NCBI GenBank assembly: GCA_002812745.2
Contig: NCSJ02000107.1
Coordinates: 1 to 64,000 of the forward strand
Source: Scytalidium lignicola
Taxonomy: Eukaryota; Ascomycota; Leotiomycetes
Direction of reading: 5' to 3'
DNA: 64,000 nt
Numbering within the stretch: the first letter of the stretch is position 1; the number at the start of each line of letters is the position of its first letter. This document shows, piece after piece, positions 35,306 to 47,217 of the stretch. Both the position numbers and the translations under genes were made by a program. The notes beneath the pieces were generated by a model, which saw only the letters and a list, made by a program, of their open reading frames with translations, was not told the DNA's origin and ran no database searches.

Positions 35306-37537
35306 TTATTCCAACGGTGTCATGAGCGGACTCTTCATTCTCGTCGGACTACCGGCTCTGCTTCTTCGGCCAGCTCCTAGCATTTGCACATTTGAATTGA
35401 GGCGGTCCCTACTTTCGGTTCGAACAACCAGCCCGCTTCTGTCCATGGCATTAGGAAGGCCGCTATTGTTGATTCCCAAGCCTACTGTTGGTACATTTTC
35501 GAAAAAGCCGCCTTTATCAAAGTTGACTACATTCAATTTCGGCGTTGCAAGACCGGACGATCGACCTGCCCGGGAGGTATCGCTGCTATCCGAATGATCA
35601 TTCTCGTCTGAATCGGCCTCACACAACTCGAATTCCTGGGCAGCTTCTGGGTCCTCCATCACACGGTCATAGTTTCCGGAACCTCTACCGCCAAATAGTT
35701 TGCTTCCAGTGAAAAAATTACGTCCATTCTTGCGAGGACTGCCTGGTCTTCTGCTACGACGGAAGGCGGAATGCAATTTGCTGTAAAGTCGCATTCTCCG
35801 GTCACGTCGGCGGAAGAGATAACCAAGGACAACAACGAGAATAATGAAGAGGAATAATCCTGAGGAAGATCGCTCGTGGGCTTCTTCGAGCAGGTCATCA
35901 ACTTCATCCGACCAATCATCCTCCATATGGCCGGGCATGAAGCTTGAATTCGATCCTGCAAATTGGAAGTCGCCAGGGATGCCAGCTACATTGCTACCAA
36001 ATCCAACGGGCAGAGCGTCATCATTAGGCGGGATCTGACCAGCAGCGTAGAGAACCATCTTGCCCAATGTCCAGCTCACTTCGGTATCATGGATCTTATC
36101 CACGGCCTGAAAGGGATCCAGGAAGCTCTTGCCTTTCGAATGGTCCTGAACACCTTTGGTGATGTTGATTTCCGGGCCTTTTGAGCTCTGCTCGATTCCA
36201 ACACGGGGGATACCAATACCATCATGAAGGACATTGATCAACCACGAGGCTTTAAAGCAGACCTCTTGAGCAGTCTTCGAGTCGACTGCATTGCCCCATC
36301 TCCCATCCTCAACTCCGTCTTCGATATCATCCCATTCTTGGCTGCAGAACTCCTTCACAAGTCGTTGGTATGACGCGTAATCGTAAGGTTTATCCTTCTG
36401 TGATAGCTCGAACACCCCATGAGTAGTATGCCAATATTCAGAGACACCAACAAAATGATTAACCTCAAAATCTATGGCTGGTACATGCTGTCCATGCAGC
36501 AGGCATGGCTCATCCTCGCATGGAGCATGCTTATCGAGTAACGGGTATGTCTGTCGCAGGCATTCATCGAACAAGCCCGTACCGAGGAGTAAAGGTCTTT
36601 TTCCAACATTCTTCTCCTTCTTATCGTCATCGTCATCGTCATCGTCGTCTACTTCTTTACCTTGCAATGTAGTCTTTAATCCAGACGGCAAGCACGGATC
36701 GGGTATTTCCTTAATGTCTTGCGAAGGGATTGCGTCCAGCATGGAGTCCACATAACGCTCCCTTGCTTGGTTGACGCCAAATCCAAGCCAAGTAGTAGTA
36801 AAAACCTTATATTCTGAGGGATTGCCATCCAGTGTGCGCATTCGCAGAAGTTTGAGATCATTCGCATGCTTCTCGGTCTCGGTGGAATTCGGCGCAAAGG
36901 CTAATTGTGCAGAGGCACCGCCCATATCCAGAAATCCGTACGTATGGTGGCCCTTGCCGTGAGCATGCTTTTCGGGGGCGTCAAAGCCTCCCAGCAGATA
37001 ATTGGCTGCAATCCATCCGTAGAGTCCTTCTGTCTCTCCTGGGATGACTTGAATATGCAGGTCACAGTCGGGTAAGGAGAACCCGGAATGTTGCTGGGCG
37101 TAGGAACAAATCTCACGCAAGAGGGCAGATTGTTGCACCTGTGGCAGCAACCTCATTCCGGCCGTAGCCATTAAGAAGATCGGCGTGTCTGAGACCTGAT
37201 CTTCGGGAACAATAGATAGAGCATGGTCGAGGAGGGATTGCAGGTGTTCGGTTCCGATATCCGCGGGCCGCTCTCCAAAGGACGACACGCCCGGGTTGAT
37301 CTTCATGGTCCACTTCTTCTTGGTCTCCAGCTTTGGCAGGCTGCGCAGCTTCAGCTCATCATCAGCAGCATGCTGTCGTGCTCTTGGGCTGTTGAGCCAT
37401 CGGTAGATATAAACTCGGGTCCCCGACGAACCAGCGTCCAGGATGACCCCATATCTCCCTAGAATGCGAGTTTAGCAAAACGGATATAAACACAGGAGAC
37501 GAGCAGCAAGGCAAGATCGCAACATACATTTACCCAT
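35306..37537 (-). CDS. YND1: Golgi apyrase Ynd1 (GDA1/CD39 nucleoside di/triphosphatase)
   Basis: Exons 37537-37528 (only 10 bases) and 37458-35306 sum to 2163 bases and encode 720 residues. The enzyme hydrolyses nucleoside di- and triphosphates in the Golgi lumen, removing GDP and UDP left by glycosyltransferases such as the ANP1 product in this window. Apyrase conserved regions are all visible: LDAGSSGTRVYIY near residue 9, ATAGMRLLP, GETEGLYGWIAANYLLG, YGFLDMGGASAQLAF and VGVSEYW. A run of Asp codons interrupts a loop (36626-36655). A single membrane helix (FLFIILVVVLGYLF) followed by RRRDRR lies near residue 545, with a 160-residue basic, Ser-rich tail beyond it. The 10-base first exon is required to give MGKWRYGVILDAGSSG. 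Confidence 0.95.
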
Positions 37538-39944
37538 GGAAGATGGTGAAGGAAGATGATCGGTTCAAAATTGAAGGCCCTCCGGGAAAAAACAAACAAA
37601 TCAATAAATCAACGGCCTTAAATCGAGTCAAGCAAGCGGGCGTGGTTCGTTGATCGTAGTTGATCGTAGTTGAGATTTGACTGAAGTTTTCAGTGGGCTA
37701 CAATTGAACCGTGAGGACGACGTTGAGTAGTAATGTAGTAGTAATTCGGCGTCGCGAAGGTGAGATGGCGAGCGAGGTCATTGATTAGGGGGTTTGAGGA
37801 CTCGAGCGATGATGAAACGACCGACGACGGGGTTGCGAACGAATGTGGATTTTACAGTTGTAGTAGCGATAGGACGACTTTGGAAGGTCACTAGGATTGA
37901 GGGTTGCACTAAGGATATTAAAGAATAGCGAGGATGATAAGCGTTCGAGTCTCTGGAGAAAGGAAAAGAATAACAGGTATTGGGAAGTGCCAAGGGGAGA
38001 GGGAGAGATTGAGAATGGGAATCGATGATAACAGAAAATGCAATTAATCTCTGTCCCATGGCGAGAGGCGTTGCAACGCGAGCGAAGATGTGGGCCGTGC
38101 ACCCCATTGTTGGCCTGGGGCTGGCCCAGCTCCAATCCTAATCCTGCCGAGCTAACGACTTTTACGGGCTTCTCTAATTACTTAATACCGTAACAAGTTT
38201 GGATTTGGTCGCATGTTCTTGCATATTCCTTGCTTATCATTGGCTGCACCCAGCTGAATTACGCCTCGCTCCTTTGGGCTTAGGCCTAGCCATGACGCCC
38301 CTGGTCGTATTTAGGTTAATTACGACGGTGATTGTGATTGTGACTGTGACTGTGGCACCTTATCTCTCTCGTGCAAGAAATTATTTACTGTGTAGTCGCC
38401 GTAGGATGAAAGTATTAAGTTATCCTAGTCGGACCATGCATCGACATCCCGTGGTACACATTTATGTGGTCGTGCTGGAGCAACAGCCGTAGATGCCAAT
38501 GGCTATTAATAGTGATGATTCCTCCTTTGTGCCGGGGCTGTTTTGTGCCTATGTTCATGCACTCACCCGGCCTTAACAGTAAGAACATCAGCCATTCGCC
38601 CCAGGCTGACCAGAGTTTATGCCACCCTCTGCTGGGCCACGCAACACGCAACTCATTGAATCATTACGCAAACAAAATCCCACGTGCATCCCATCTCTCG
38701 ACTCAGCAACAAATGTATCTGACTCTCGAGAGGATTCGAAACTTCCAGGACAAGGACAGCACAGCACAGCAACATTCCTTAACATGCAAGCGGTGTGCTG
38801 ATGTTGCTGCTACTTCGTATGAATGAATACGAAAGAATAGACAATCACCTCCCACCACAACCCCACCAAAAAATAAAAAGGTGTTGGAAATACGGGTGGC
38901 ACCGCGTCTCCTTATCGCAGCGGCGCAGATGATAGGCCAGCGCAACTAAAGCCCTCGTTCTCCAGCCTTGTTTGTTTGCTCGCTGCTGAATCACCTCATC
39001 CAACATGGGCCAATCGTCATCACTGCAGCTGCTTGTGCAATCCTTGTAATAGGTTGATTACAAGTATCGAGTAAGTTACGCTGCCCCAGTCGAGTAAGAA
39101 AGAATATACGTGATACTCCATTTGAATTCGATATATAGTAGTCACATGGTAGATAGCATAAGCCATCAAAATTAACTCTATTTTCGAGTAACTCCTGTAA
39201 CAGCTTGTACACTACACTACTGTACCGTAATACTGTAATACACGGGAACAGACAATAGCAAACTACCAAAATGCAACCTGTCACCTTGACTATCTCTTCC
39301 TCACTTACTTGCAGAATGAAGCGCTGTCGAAGGGCATTTGCTCCGTCTTCTTCATGGGTAAACATGGTAGCTTCGCATATGACGTCACAAGCTAATTGGG
39401 CACACCAAAGGTTCAAAGTTCACAAAACAACCCTTCTACGTATCAAATAGTTTACATGTTTATGTGCTTATGTGCTTGGAGAGCCCGCAAAACTTCAATG
39501 CCTCTCTCCTCACTAGAGAAGATGTGTTATGAAGAATCATTTTCTTCTACCTTGTTCCATTGAGTTTCTACCCGGTTACGAAATGTTGTATAAATATACA
39601 CATTTTAAGTAAACCTATATATGTGTGTGTTTATCGAATGAAAAACCTGTCCCCCATTTAGTAGCCTGCAAAGAAGTCACTAAATTATCGATACACATGC
39701 TCGCTCTCGCTGATACTCCCTTCAACATCATACTGTTAATGTGGATCCTGTAATCAATACGTCTATAAATACAAACAAGGGCTTATAGCAAATGGACCAG
39801 CAAAATAATTACGCCTCAGTGATGTGCTCTCTGGATGGGCTGCCCATCATTACTTTGCGGTATATTGTAGGCTGTGGATGGCCTATTCGGAACGGATCCA
39901 GGGCGCTGGGCGACTGGATTGATGTCAGTCTTAGCTGCTCTATT
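37538..39944. other. 2.4-kb gene-free stretch
   Basis: No open frame here shows a domain. Simple features are visible: a tandem GTTGATCGTA at about 37651-37670 upstream of YND1, a short TGTGAC/TGTGAT tract near 38330-38355, and a perfect TGACGTCA at 39380-39387. It is flanked by the starts of YND1 (minus) and the 3' end of the HEI10-like gene (minus). A non-coding transcript is possible but not shown. Confidence 0.5.
39380..39387. promoter_or_regulatory. Perfect CRE/ATF-type palindrome TGACGTCA
   Basis: Second perfect TGACGTCA in the window, also inside a long gene-free stretch. A CREB/ATF-type bZIP site is suggested by the motif. No nearby start codon is clearly its target. Confidence 0.3.
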
Positions 39945-41272
39945 TTAGAGACTGGGGAGGAAAATGAAAGCACCTCTTGATCTTATGGTTGGCCGTGTAA
40001 ACCCGCCGGCAGACGTAACCATGGGATTGCTGGCTTTAACTCCAGCACTCATACCGTAGCCAGCTAACCCAGGTATGCTAGACCCACTAGTACCAAATAG
40101 AGGACGGTTTGGTGTACTTCTACGTTGTGTCTGGGTGGCTCCGTCCAGAATACTCTGTTGAATGTCAAAACCAGGATGGGAGAGATGTGGAGTGCTAGCT
40201 ACTAGAGGATGACGATGACTTGATGGGGTCTGTAAGGATCTGTCCTCTGATAAAGTTATCAAAATGTGGTCACGTAGAGGATAGAATCGATATTGACGTA
40301 CGTCGAATATTTTCCCTCCCGAATCCTCCCCATGCTCCAACAACGGCTCCTAGCTCCCGATTTCTTGGGTTCGTGATTGATATTGCCTCAGATACATTGA
40401 TAGGATATGTTGGGGCATTTTTATGCGGGTTAGGTAATGGAGTGGATAGATTTCTTGCTTGAGACAAGCCAGTCGTGTTTTCCACTGAAGAGCGATTAGT
40501 AGCCAACACTTGTACGTTATTGTCTGCTGCATAAGAGGCGGCATGTTGTACATGTCCTAACATCTCCCGTCGTTTCAACTTGTCGTAAAGCTCCTGGGTT
40601 TGCATGTGCTTGCGGCTTTTCTCTCGGAATGCTTGTGCAAGTTCCTCGTTCTTACGTCTCAAATTCTCCTGATCCAGCTGAAGACCTGCGCAGATATTAG
40701 CTAGTTGAATTGAAGCGCTCTGATGGATATTAACCTGATAGCTTGTTCTGAAGAGCTGCTATCTCGCTATTTGCATCATGAATCAGCTTGTCCACTTGCA
40801 TACTGAGCGTAGAGTATTTATCTGTTAGGTTCTTGGCTAGGTATCCTTGGTAAACGCTAGAAATATGTCAATTGAATTCACATCCCGCGTGCAGATGTAT
40901 ACCGACATTTCTTGTGTAGTTTGGTAGGCCCAGAAGCTCATGGCTCTCCCAGCACATTCCATTATTATACTTGGACTCAGACCACTCAATACACTAGTCT
41001 TATAGTCTTCGGTAGGATTTAGTTTTGTCACAACCACATCATCCGGGTTTGTCAATTGCATATCACATGCAGGGCAGACTGCGCGTCTGACTTCGTTTTG
41101 ACCAGCAAGTTGGCATCGATTAGAACAATCAATACAAAAGATATGACTAGAGAAATTAGCCCCGACCAGATGAGCCAGAGAAGATGTGACAATACCTGCA
41201 AGTTGTAACGACGGCATGATCATTAAGCTCCTTTCGACACTCCAAAGAATTGCACCGCAATGTGTAATCCAT
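39945..41272 (-). CDS. HEI10: HEI10/CCNB1IP1-like meiotic RING protein
   Basis: Five exons (41272-41196, 41146-40907, 40856-40735, 40685-40302, 40246-39945) sum to 1125 bases, giving 374 residues. An N-terminal RING is formed across the first splice (CNSLECRKEL ... TCSHIFCIDCSNRC ... CPACDMQL). It is followed by a coiled coil (about residues 105-190) and a disordered Ser/Pro/Arg-rich tail, the architecture of HEI10/CCNB1IP1, a SUMO/ubiquitin-type ligase that marks meiotic crossovers (shown in Sordaria, plants and mammals). Intron 2 needs an atypical GTCGGT donor to give TTQEIVYQGYLAK; the stronger GTATAC four bases further on breaks the frame. The C-terminal exon could have further splicing. 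It is divergent from the regulator gene downstream. Confidence 0.85.
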
Positions 41273-42407
41273 TGACAGACGTTTAATGGAAGCTGGTATC
41301 AAAGAGATGCAGAGACCGGATTTGGGATTTTTAGAAATTAGGAGAATAGCGCAAACGGTTAAAATTGGTTTGCGGCATCTATTACCTACTTTATCAAAAA
41401 CCGGTAGGTACGCTCCTTCTTCAAAACACAGACAACAGAATGCTCTAAAATCTTGCTAAGATCAACCCTACAGATTTGCATCTCGGGGACAGGCTTTCCT
41501 ATCACTAAGTCCAGAAAATGACATACTTATGCGGACTTGGTTTTATCAGAAGATCCAGATTCATGTATAGCTTTAACTTCATTAACGCCCTGCTACGGTA
41601 GCAGTGAGCCTCTTTGAAAGAAACTGTATTCCCCTCCTAACATGTAGTACTGGTAATCGGCACTGTTAACCGTCTTAACAGAGTTCAACAACGGCAATTA
41701 GTACTCTCCGTCTTGTAACCCCTGAAGCACATTGCTCAAAGGCAAATATGGAAACCTTGACATGGTAGAGTTATTTTCTAGCAAAGACAGAAGAACGGCC
41801 AATTTCCGTTCTGAAGTCTTGCAACGATGAGGGATGGCATGCAAATACGAAATGAGGGCATCGAAGACACTGGAGGCATCGAGGGCGGATGCGCGTTTGT
41901 CCGGAACCAGCTCCCGAAGTACCTGGCCTGTTCTGGAGGTCGAGACCCTGGGGATCTTTCCCCGCATCCCGCCCAGCCAGTTGGGTCTACCTGGATCAAC
42001 GAGACCTCAACCTCCCCCTCGACTACTTCAACAACCGAACAGAACCATAACGAAGACGCATTTTATTCTCCATTTTTGTTGTCGCCATATTGCTATGCAC
42101 TACTCTACTGTGCTCCTCCCCCAATACGCTCTTTTTATCCTCCAATTCGATCTCTAACTAGTTTTCCAACCGTCAGAAATTGGCGGTTGGAGACCACCAG
42201 TATATGCCTTCTCTTCCTTGTGCTCACAAAACGTGGCCACGTATAAGATGTTTCACACCTGTAAGATAGATGAATTGCAGTCTTACGCATGAGTAAAATA
42301 TCTAATCGGATTGCACTTCTCAAGTTCAGGGCCTTGCGCCGCCACGACAAACCTCTGAGCAGTCCAACGACTTCCCCAAACAATCCGCTTCTGGGATCAC
42401 TAGGAGA
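41273..42407. other. Divergent spacer between HEI10 and the Zn2Cys6 regulator
   Basis: A 1.1-kb spacer containing the promoters of both flanking genes. It also holds one modest minus-strand frame listed separately. Confidence 0.5.
41698..41967 (-). CDS. Hypothetical small protein (weak)
   Basis: An ATG-started frame of 89 codons, with a Lys/Arg-rich N-terminus and a plausible amphipathic helix (SVFDALISYLHAIPHRC, then RKLAVLLSLLENN). I recognise no family. It overlaps plus-strand frames of similar length, so chance is a fair explanation. It lies between two divergent genes, where small genes are sometimes missed. Confidence 0.2.
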   Translation of the reverse strand: MRGKIPRVSTSRTGQVLRELVPDKRASALDASSVFDALISYLHAIPHRCKTSERKLAVLLSLLENNSTMSRFPYLPLSNVLQGLQDGEY

Positions 42408-44639
42408 ATGACTACTCCTCATGCTTGCGCTGAATGTAAACGTCGAAAGATTAGATGCGATGGCCGCCAACCATGTGGGCAATGTATGGGATGCCGAAAC
42501 CCTAAGCATTGTGTATATGACAAACACCGTCAACGGATCATTCCCTCGCGCAAGTATGATGGGATGTCACCATGACCAGAGATGTATGCTGATTGCGACG
42601 GCAGAGCTCTTGACGCTCTTTCTCAATCTCTCGAGGAGTGCCGAACGATCTTGAAACGCCTCTATCCAAATCACGATGAGAAATCACTGCTTCCACTCTC
42701 ACGACAACAACTCGTCTCCATCCTCGATGGCTCAGGCCCGCAAACTATGCAGTCGCATACATCGCCGCCGGGTTCTTTAACATCTCCCATATCACAGGAG
42801 TTCCAATCACCTATTCATTCCGCACCTGAGGAAAACCAGAGTCTCGCCAATCTTGAGCCAATACCAAACCAGGATAGTGAATGGGATGAGGAGCGGAGGA
42901 ATAGAGAACCAATACCGATTGAGGCAGACGATGTTAATGCTCTGTCCCTCTCAGTCGATCGACAGTCATCATATCTTGGTGCTTCTTCTATACGAGCCGC
43001 TTTCTTGGTGATGTTGAAAGTGGCACCAATGCTTCGATCTTTCTTCACACCACAAACATCGACCGCCAAGCAGATATCCGCAAGTAATAATCCTCCAGGT
43101 CTGCGATCGGACATGTCTGCGAAGAACTTAGTTGCTATCCAATGGTCTTCGGAAGGGCAAACCCTTATAGATGCGTATTTCAATCGCGTTCAAATATTAG
43201 CTCCTATGCTTGATGAGCCTTCTTTTAGGGCAGATTACTTAACCGCAAAGCGGAGTGATGCGCCATGGCTAGCTTTACTAAACATGGTTTTTGTAATGGG
43301 CAGTATAGTGGCAAATAAATCAGACGATCACAGTCACATAAACTTCTATAACCAGGCAAAAGACCACCTTGGGCTAGATAGTTTTGGAAGTGGCCATCTT
43401 GAAACTCTACAAGCTCTGGCATTGATGGGAGGATATTATCTCCATTATATTAATCGGCCTAACATGGCAAACTCAATTTTAGGAGCCGCTCTCAGAATGG
43501 CTTGTGCTATGGGCCTTCACAGGGAAAGTGTGCCTGATCAGAGTGGCAGCAATCCTGCGGCTGTCGAACAGAGAAGAAGGACGTGGTGGAGCTTGTTCTG
43601 TCTAGATACCTGGGCCTCCACAACATTGGGTCGGCCCTCAATGGGAAGATGGGGTCCGGCTATTACTATCCGCTCTCCAGAAGAGACCCAAGACCCGGTA
43701 GGTACTTGAACTAAAATCTGAATACCATCCTGACTAAGTTCCATATAGAATATCATTGGAAAACACAGTGGTATAATTCCCTTAATCGAAAGTATAAAAT
43801 TCTGCAAAATCGCGACACAGATCCAGGATGTACTAGCGCAGTCGCCACTCTTGCGGACAGAGGATCGTGCAATCCTAGATGGACAACTTGTTCAATGGCA
43901 TGATAACCTCCCGTGGATTCTTCGCTCTGCAGAGCCATGCCCAGAATCTATATACACCGCACGATGCGTAATGAAATGGAGATACCAAAGTCTCCGGATT
44001 GTGCTTTATCGACCTGTTCTGCTAAACCTTGCGAACCGTGGTATTCGAGAGACTCCCAGCCAAGAAGAAATTGCGGCAGTCAGAACGTGTCGAGAAATTG
44101 CTAAACAAGCTATAACTGATATTTCTCATGAATGGACACCTAATCAAATGCTAGGTTGGAACGGTGTTTGGTTCATGTATCAGGCTTCGATGATCCCCCT
44201 TGTCAGCATCTTCTGGGAATCATGGAATACGGCAGAGGTTTGCGAGTGGCAATCACAGATTGAGACAGTTTTGGATGCCTTTGAAGGAATGGCTGATTGG
44301 TCACTAGCAGCAAGAAGAAGTAGAGAGGTAGTAGGCAAGATGTATGAAGCAAGTAGGCGACCCCAGATTCAGGAAGAAGACTCGAAATTTGGGTCAGTGA
44401 ATACGAACAATGGGGATGGCATAACCGATCAGGTAATGAATAACGATATGGGACGTGCCCAATCTGAATCTGAAGTTGGAATGTCGGTGTTAGATAATAG
44501 GAGTATATGGGATCTGGATGGGATGTTATGGGGAAATCTTCCGGAAGGTCTTGACATGCCATTCGATGGAATGCCAAATATGGGTTTTGACTATCCAGAC
44601 GGTGGCAGCTATGACCAAACATATATGTTGAATCAATGA
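42408..44639 (+). CDS. Zn2Cys6 fungal-specific transcription factor
   Basis: Exons 42408-42553, 42605-43697 and 43749-44639 sum to 2130 bases (709 residues). The zinc cluster is at residues 6-34: CAECKRRKIRCDG followed by PCGQCMGC and a final HC, with one more cysteine than the minimal motif. A basic linker and a heptad segment (LDALSQSLEECRTILKRL, created by the first splice) suggest dimerisation. The fungal-specific transcription factor middle domain (Fungal_trans) spans roughly residues 190-480, with the signature RRRTWWSLFCLDTWASTTLGRPS. The C-terminus is acidic and rich in Met, Gly and Asp, as in activation domains. Its target genes cannot be read from the sequence; no metabolic cluster surrounds it. 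Confidence 0.92.
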
Positions 44640-45071
44640 TCTCGACAGAGCTTTAAGCACTATTGATGAAGTATTTGAGTTGAGCAACTAAACTAGGATT
44701 GGTCGGAGAACGGCTCCTTCCCATGTGTTATAACTTTTCTGGTTATATTTGGCGGCTTTGCTGCTTATAAATCTCGCGTCTAGGTTTTCTGGTACGAACT
44801 TTCACTAGGACAGATGAGATGCAGTCATGGAAGAAGAGGAAGAAAATGGGAACGGACATCAATCAATGGAATGTTGGTCTAATGAAGAGTGCGGTGTACG
44901 ATAGACCAATAGCTAGAATAAGGATTCGTAAAGTTATTTGATATATGGATATCTACTTATCAAGCTCATCTTATCATTGCATGACACTAGTTAAGTTAGA
45001 CTCAAAACAATAACAAAAAACTCAGCCTTTCTTATAGGATATATCGATGTCTCTTGGTTTTCTATTTCTAT
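44640..45071. other. Convergent 3' spacer
   Basis: AT-rich spacer between the 3' ends of the regulator and ULA1. No gene. Confidence 0.55.
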
Positions 45072-46838
45072 TTATATTAAAAGTACTTGGGTTCTACTTG
45101 ATATACCATCAAAAATGCAAGTATTATTGACGGGAATATACTGCTTCACAATGATCTTAATAACTTCCTGTGCTACCATGCCTCCAGTCAATGCCGAGAT
45201 ATTATGCAGCTCACCACCTTTGGCTCGCGCTACTTCTTCAGCTGCTTGAACAACACGGGGATTCGATGGAGCATCTGGGAGGATCTTGCTAATCTGCGAC
45301 AGGATTTCGGAAGCAGATGCATAGGGCGCGTGGGAAGTCGCTGTCAGGGCTAGATAGATTGGGAAAAGCGATAATGGCATCATCGTCAACTCGGCGTTTT
45401 CATCATTGGTGAATTCTCGCTCTATTCTAAAATCAGCATGTTTCATTGCAGAGTAACCTTCGCTGATTCACGCACCGGCTACTTCTGTTATGGTATTCGC
45501 AGAGGACTGCGGTCCGCGTATTAGTTTGAGGAATGCTCCGTTTTTGCAAAACGCCTCGACTTCTGTCCTCTCTACCTTTTGGCCTTGAGGATGTGACTGG
45601 ACAGTTTTATAAACCTCGTCAACATCTCGGCGGGCCTTATTTTTGTATATATTTTGTAATTGGATATAGACACTAGATTGTGCTTTCATGTCTGGTACCG
45701 ACCCTGGTAAGGGAAGTTCATTATGATCAGCATAAAATTCCTTTACAGCACCTGCTATAATCCAAAAGCTAGATTGAGATTCAGCCTATCCAACATTAGT
45801 ATTTCGTTGACTAATTAGTTTTAGTGAGGACTAAGTCAAGTACTCACACTGTCTGGTTGGTAACTAAAAGTTTCCTTCACATTGCTTCCCAGCTGCGGTA
45901 CAGTTATATTCTTTAGAACCGCAGCTACAGCCTCGTCGAAGTTCTCTTCCCCTCCTTCAGCATTTTCAATTCGTGCTCCAGCAGCTACCATCTCTCTAAA
46001 CTTAATTTTGTCCTTGTATGTTTCTGGAACGTGGCCATGCTCTGCTTTCCAGAGAGTAAGGTAGTGCAAAAGCAGTACAACATATGGAATATGGCCATGG
46101 AGGTAGTCACTTTGGTTGTTAATGTCTTTAGTCAGCTCAGCAGTAAACTCGGACAGCTCTGGCCAGGGAGTAAGAACTCGTAGATCTGTGGTAGCAGTTG
46201 AGTCGGGGTGTGTATCCACAATGGGGAACGTGCCTGGCAGATCAATACGGAAGTAAGAATAAAAACCGGCTGAATGTATTGAAAACAGAGGGATCTTGAA
46301 TTTCTCTGCATATTTTTGGACGAGATCAAGAGTTTTAGCATCGATCGGATTTGCGTACATAATCAATGTATAAGTGGCCTGGTCTTTGAATAAATTCTCC
46401 AACACATCACCCTATAATTTTGATATCTATTAATAATGTTGAACTTGATATTTGGTCTCACAGGGAAATAGGCACCTTGTCTTTGGGAAACCAATCCCCT
46501 GTAACATCCGGATTCATCTCTACCAATAACTCTGTACAGCATTTTGCTCTTGACTTACCCAAGCTCGATTCGTCAAGGAAGAAGTTAACTCCAAGGTCAG
46601 CTTCGTTAACCGTTGCCTCATCTGCAATAGTAAACCTGCCTATACCAGGCAGAACAAGGTTCTTCAGCGTTTCAATACCCACGGTGCCAGAGCCGGAGTT
46701 CAGAAGCAGAATGTGTGCATCTTCTAGCTCTTTCTGGCCGCTACTCGCCCATAAACGAAGTTGACGGTCATACTTCTTTTCCTTGTCAGAAGGTCCTTGG
46801 ATAAGTGGTGGGGTTTGCGCTTCAATTATCTGAGCCAT
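45072..46838 (-). CDS. ULA1: NEDD8-activating enzyme E1 regulatory subunit (NAE1/Ula1)
   Basis: Exons 46838-46476, 46411-45848, 45785-45476 and 45421-45072 sum to 1587 bases and encode 528 residues, the usual length for NAE1/APPBP1. With Uba3 it activates NEDD8/Rub1, which modifies cullins and so controls SCF ligases, including any built on the F-box protein in this window. The N-terminus carries KYDRQLRLW and the adenylation-fold region [24 protein letters not shown]; the C-terminus carries [30 protein letters not shown]. As expected for this subunit there is no catalytic cysteine domain of Uba3 type. Each splice junction joins blocks conserved in the family. Confidence 0.95.
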
Positions 46839-47217
46839 ATTGCAACCCAGGAATCCAGTTCCATGTATTGCGAACAGATTAGAGTTGTACAGGTTTCAAC
46901 GCCACAGGCACAAAGTGACTACGTCTTCACTCGATCACTAGATGGCTAGGTAAGGAGTATGGCATCCGTGATCATCTATCAGAACTAGCCTTACGGCGTA
47001 TTATGAGGAGTTGACGTTTAGGTGCCTGCATAGTCCATCGTATTGCACGATCATTCTGCCACCGCCTTTCAGATGACGATCGATCAGGCTGCAAGGCTGT
47101 GGCATATTGGCCAATCAATATTGGCCAATCAATACACTTCCTACTACGTAGACTCTACCAATTGATACATAAACAACAGCCTCACTGATACAACAGACAA
47201 CCGTAAGTGATTCATGG
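46839..47217. promoter_or_regulatory. ULA1 promoter region
   Basis: Upstream spacer of ULA1 and 3' flank of the DUF4291 gene. It contains the duplicated inverted CCAAT element described separately. Confidence 0.5.
47105..47134. promoter_or_regulatory. Tandem pair of inverted CCAAT elements
   Basis: The palindrome ATTGGCCAAT occurs twice, head to tail, within a duplicated 14-base unit (TATTGGCCAATCAA). Each copy presents a CCAAT box on both strands, so four CCAAT motifs lie in 30 bases. CCAAT is the site of the heterotrimeric HAP/CBC factor in fungi. The element lies about 270 bases upstream of the ULA1 start. Function is inferred. Confidence 0.5.

Noticed and set aside
37778..38135. Overlapping minus-strand frames of 109 and 116 codons upstream of YND1
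   Set aside because: Two frames are open together in a Ser/Pro/Arg-rich composition, which reflects base composition and not a gene.
42565..42604. Start of the regulator's second part at the ATG near 42582
   Set aside because: A 51-base intron (42554-42604) joins the zinc cluster to the heptad region in frame, so this ATG lies within an intron.
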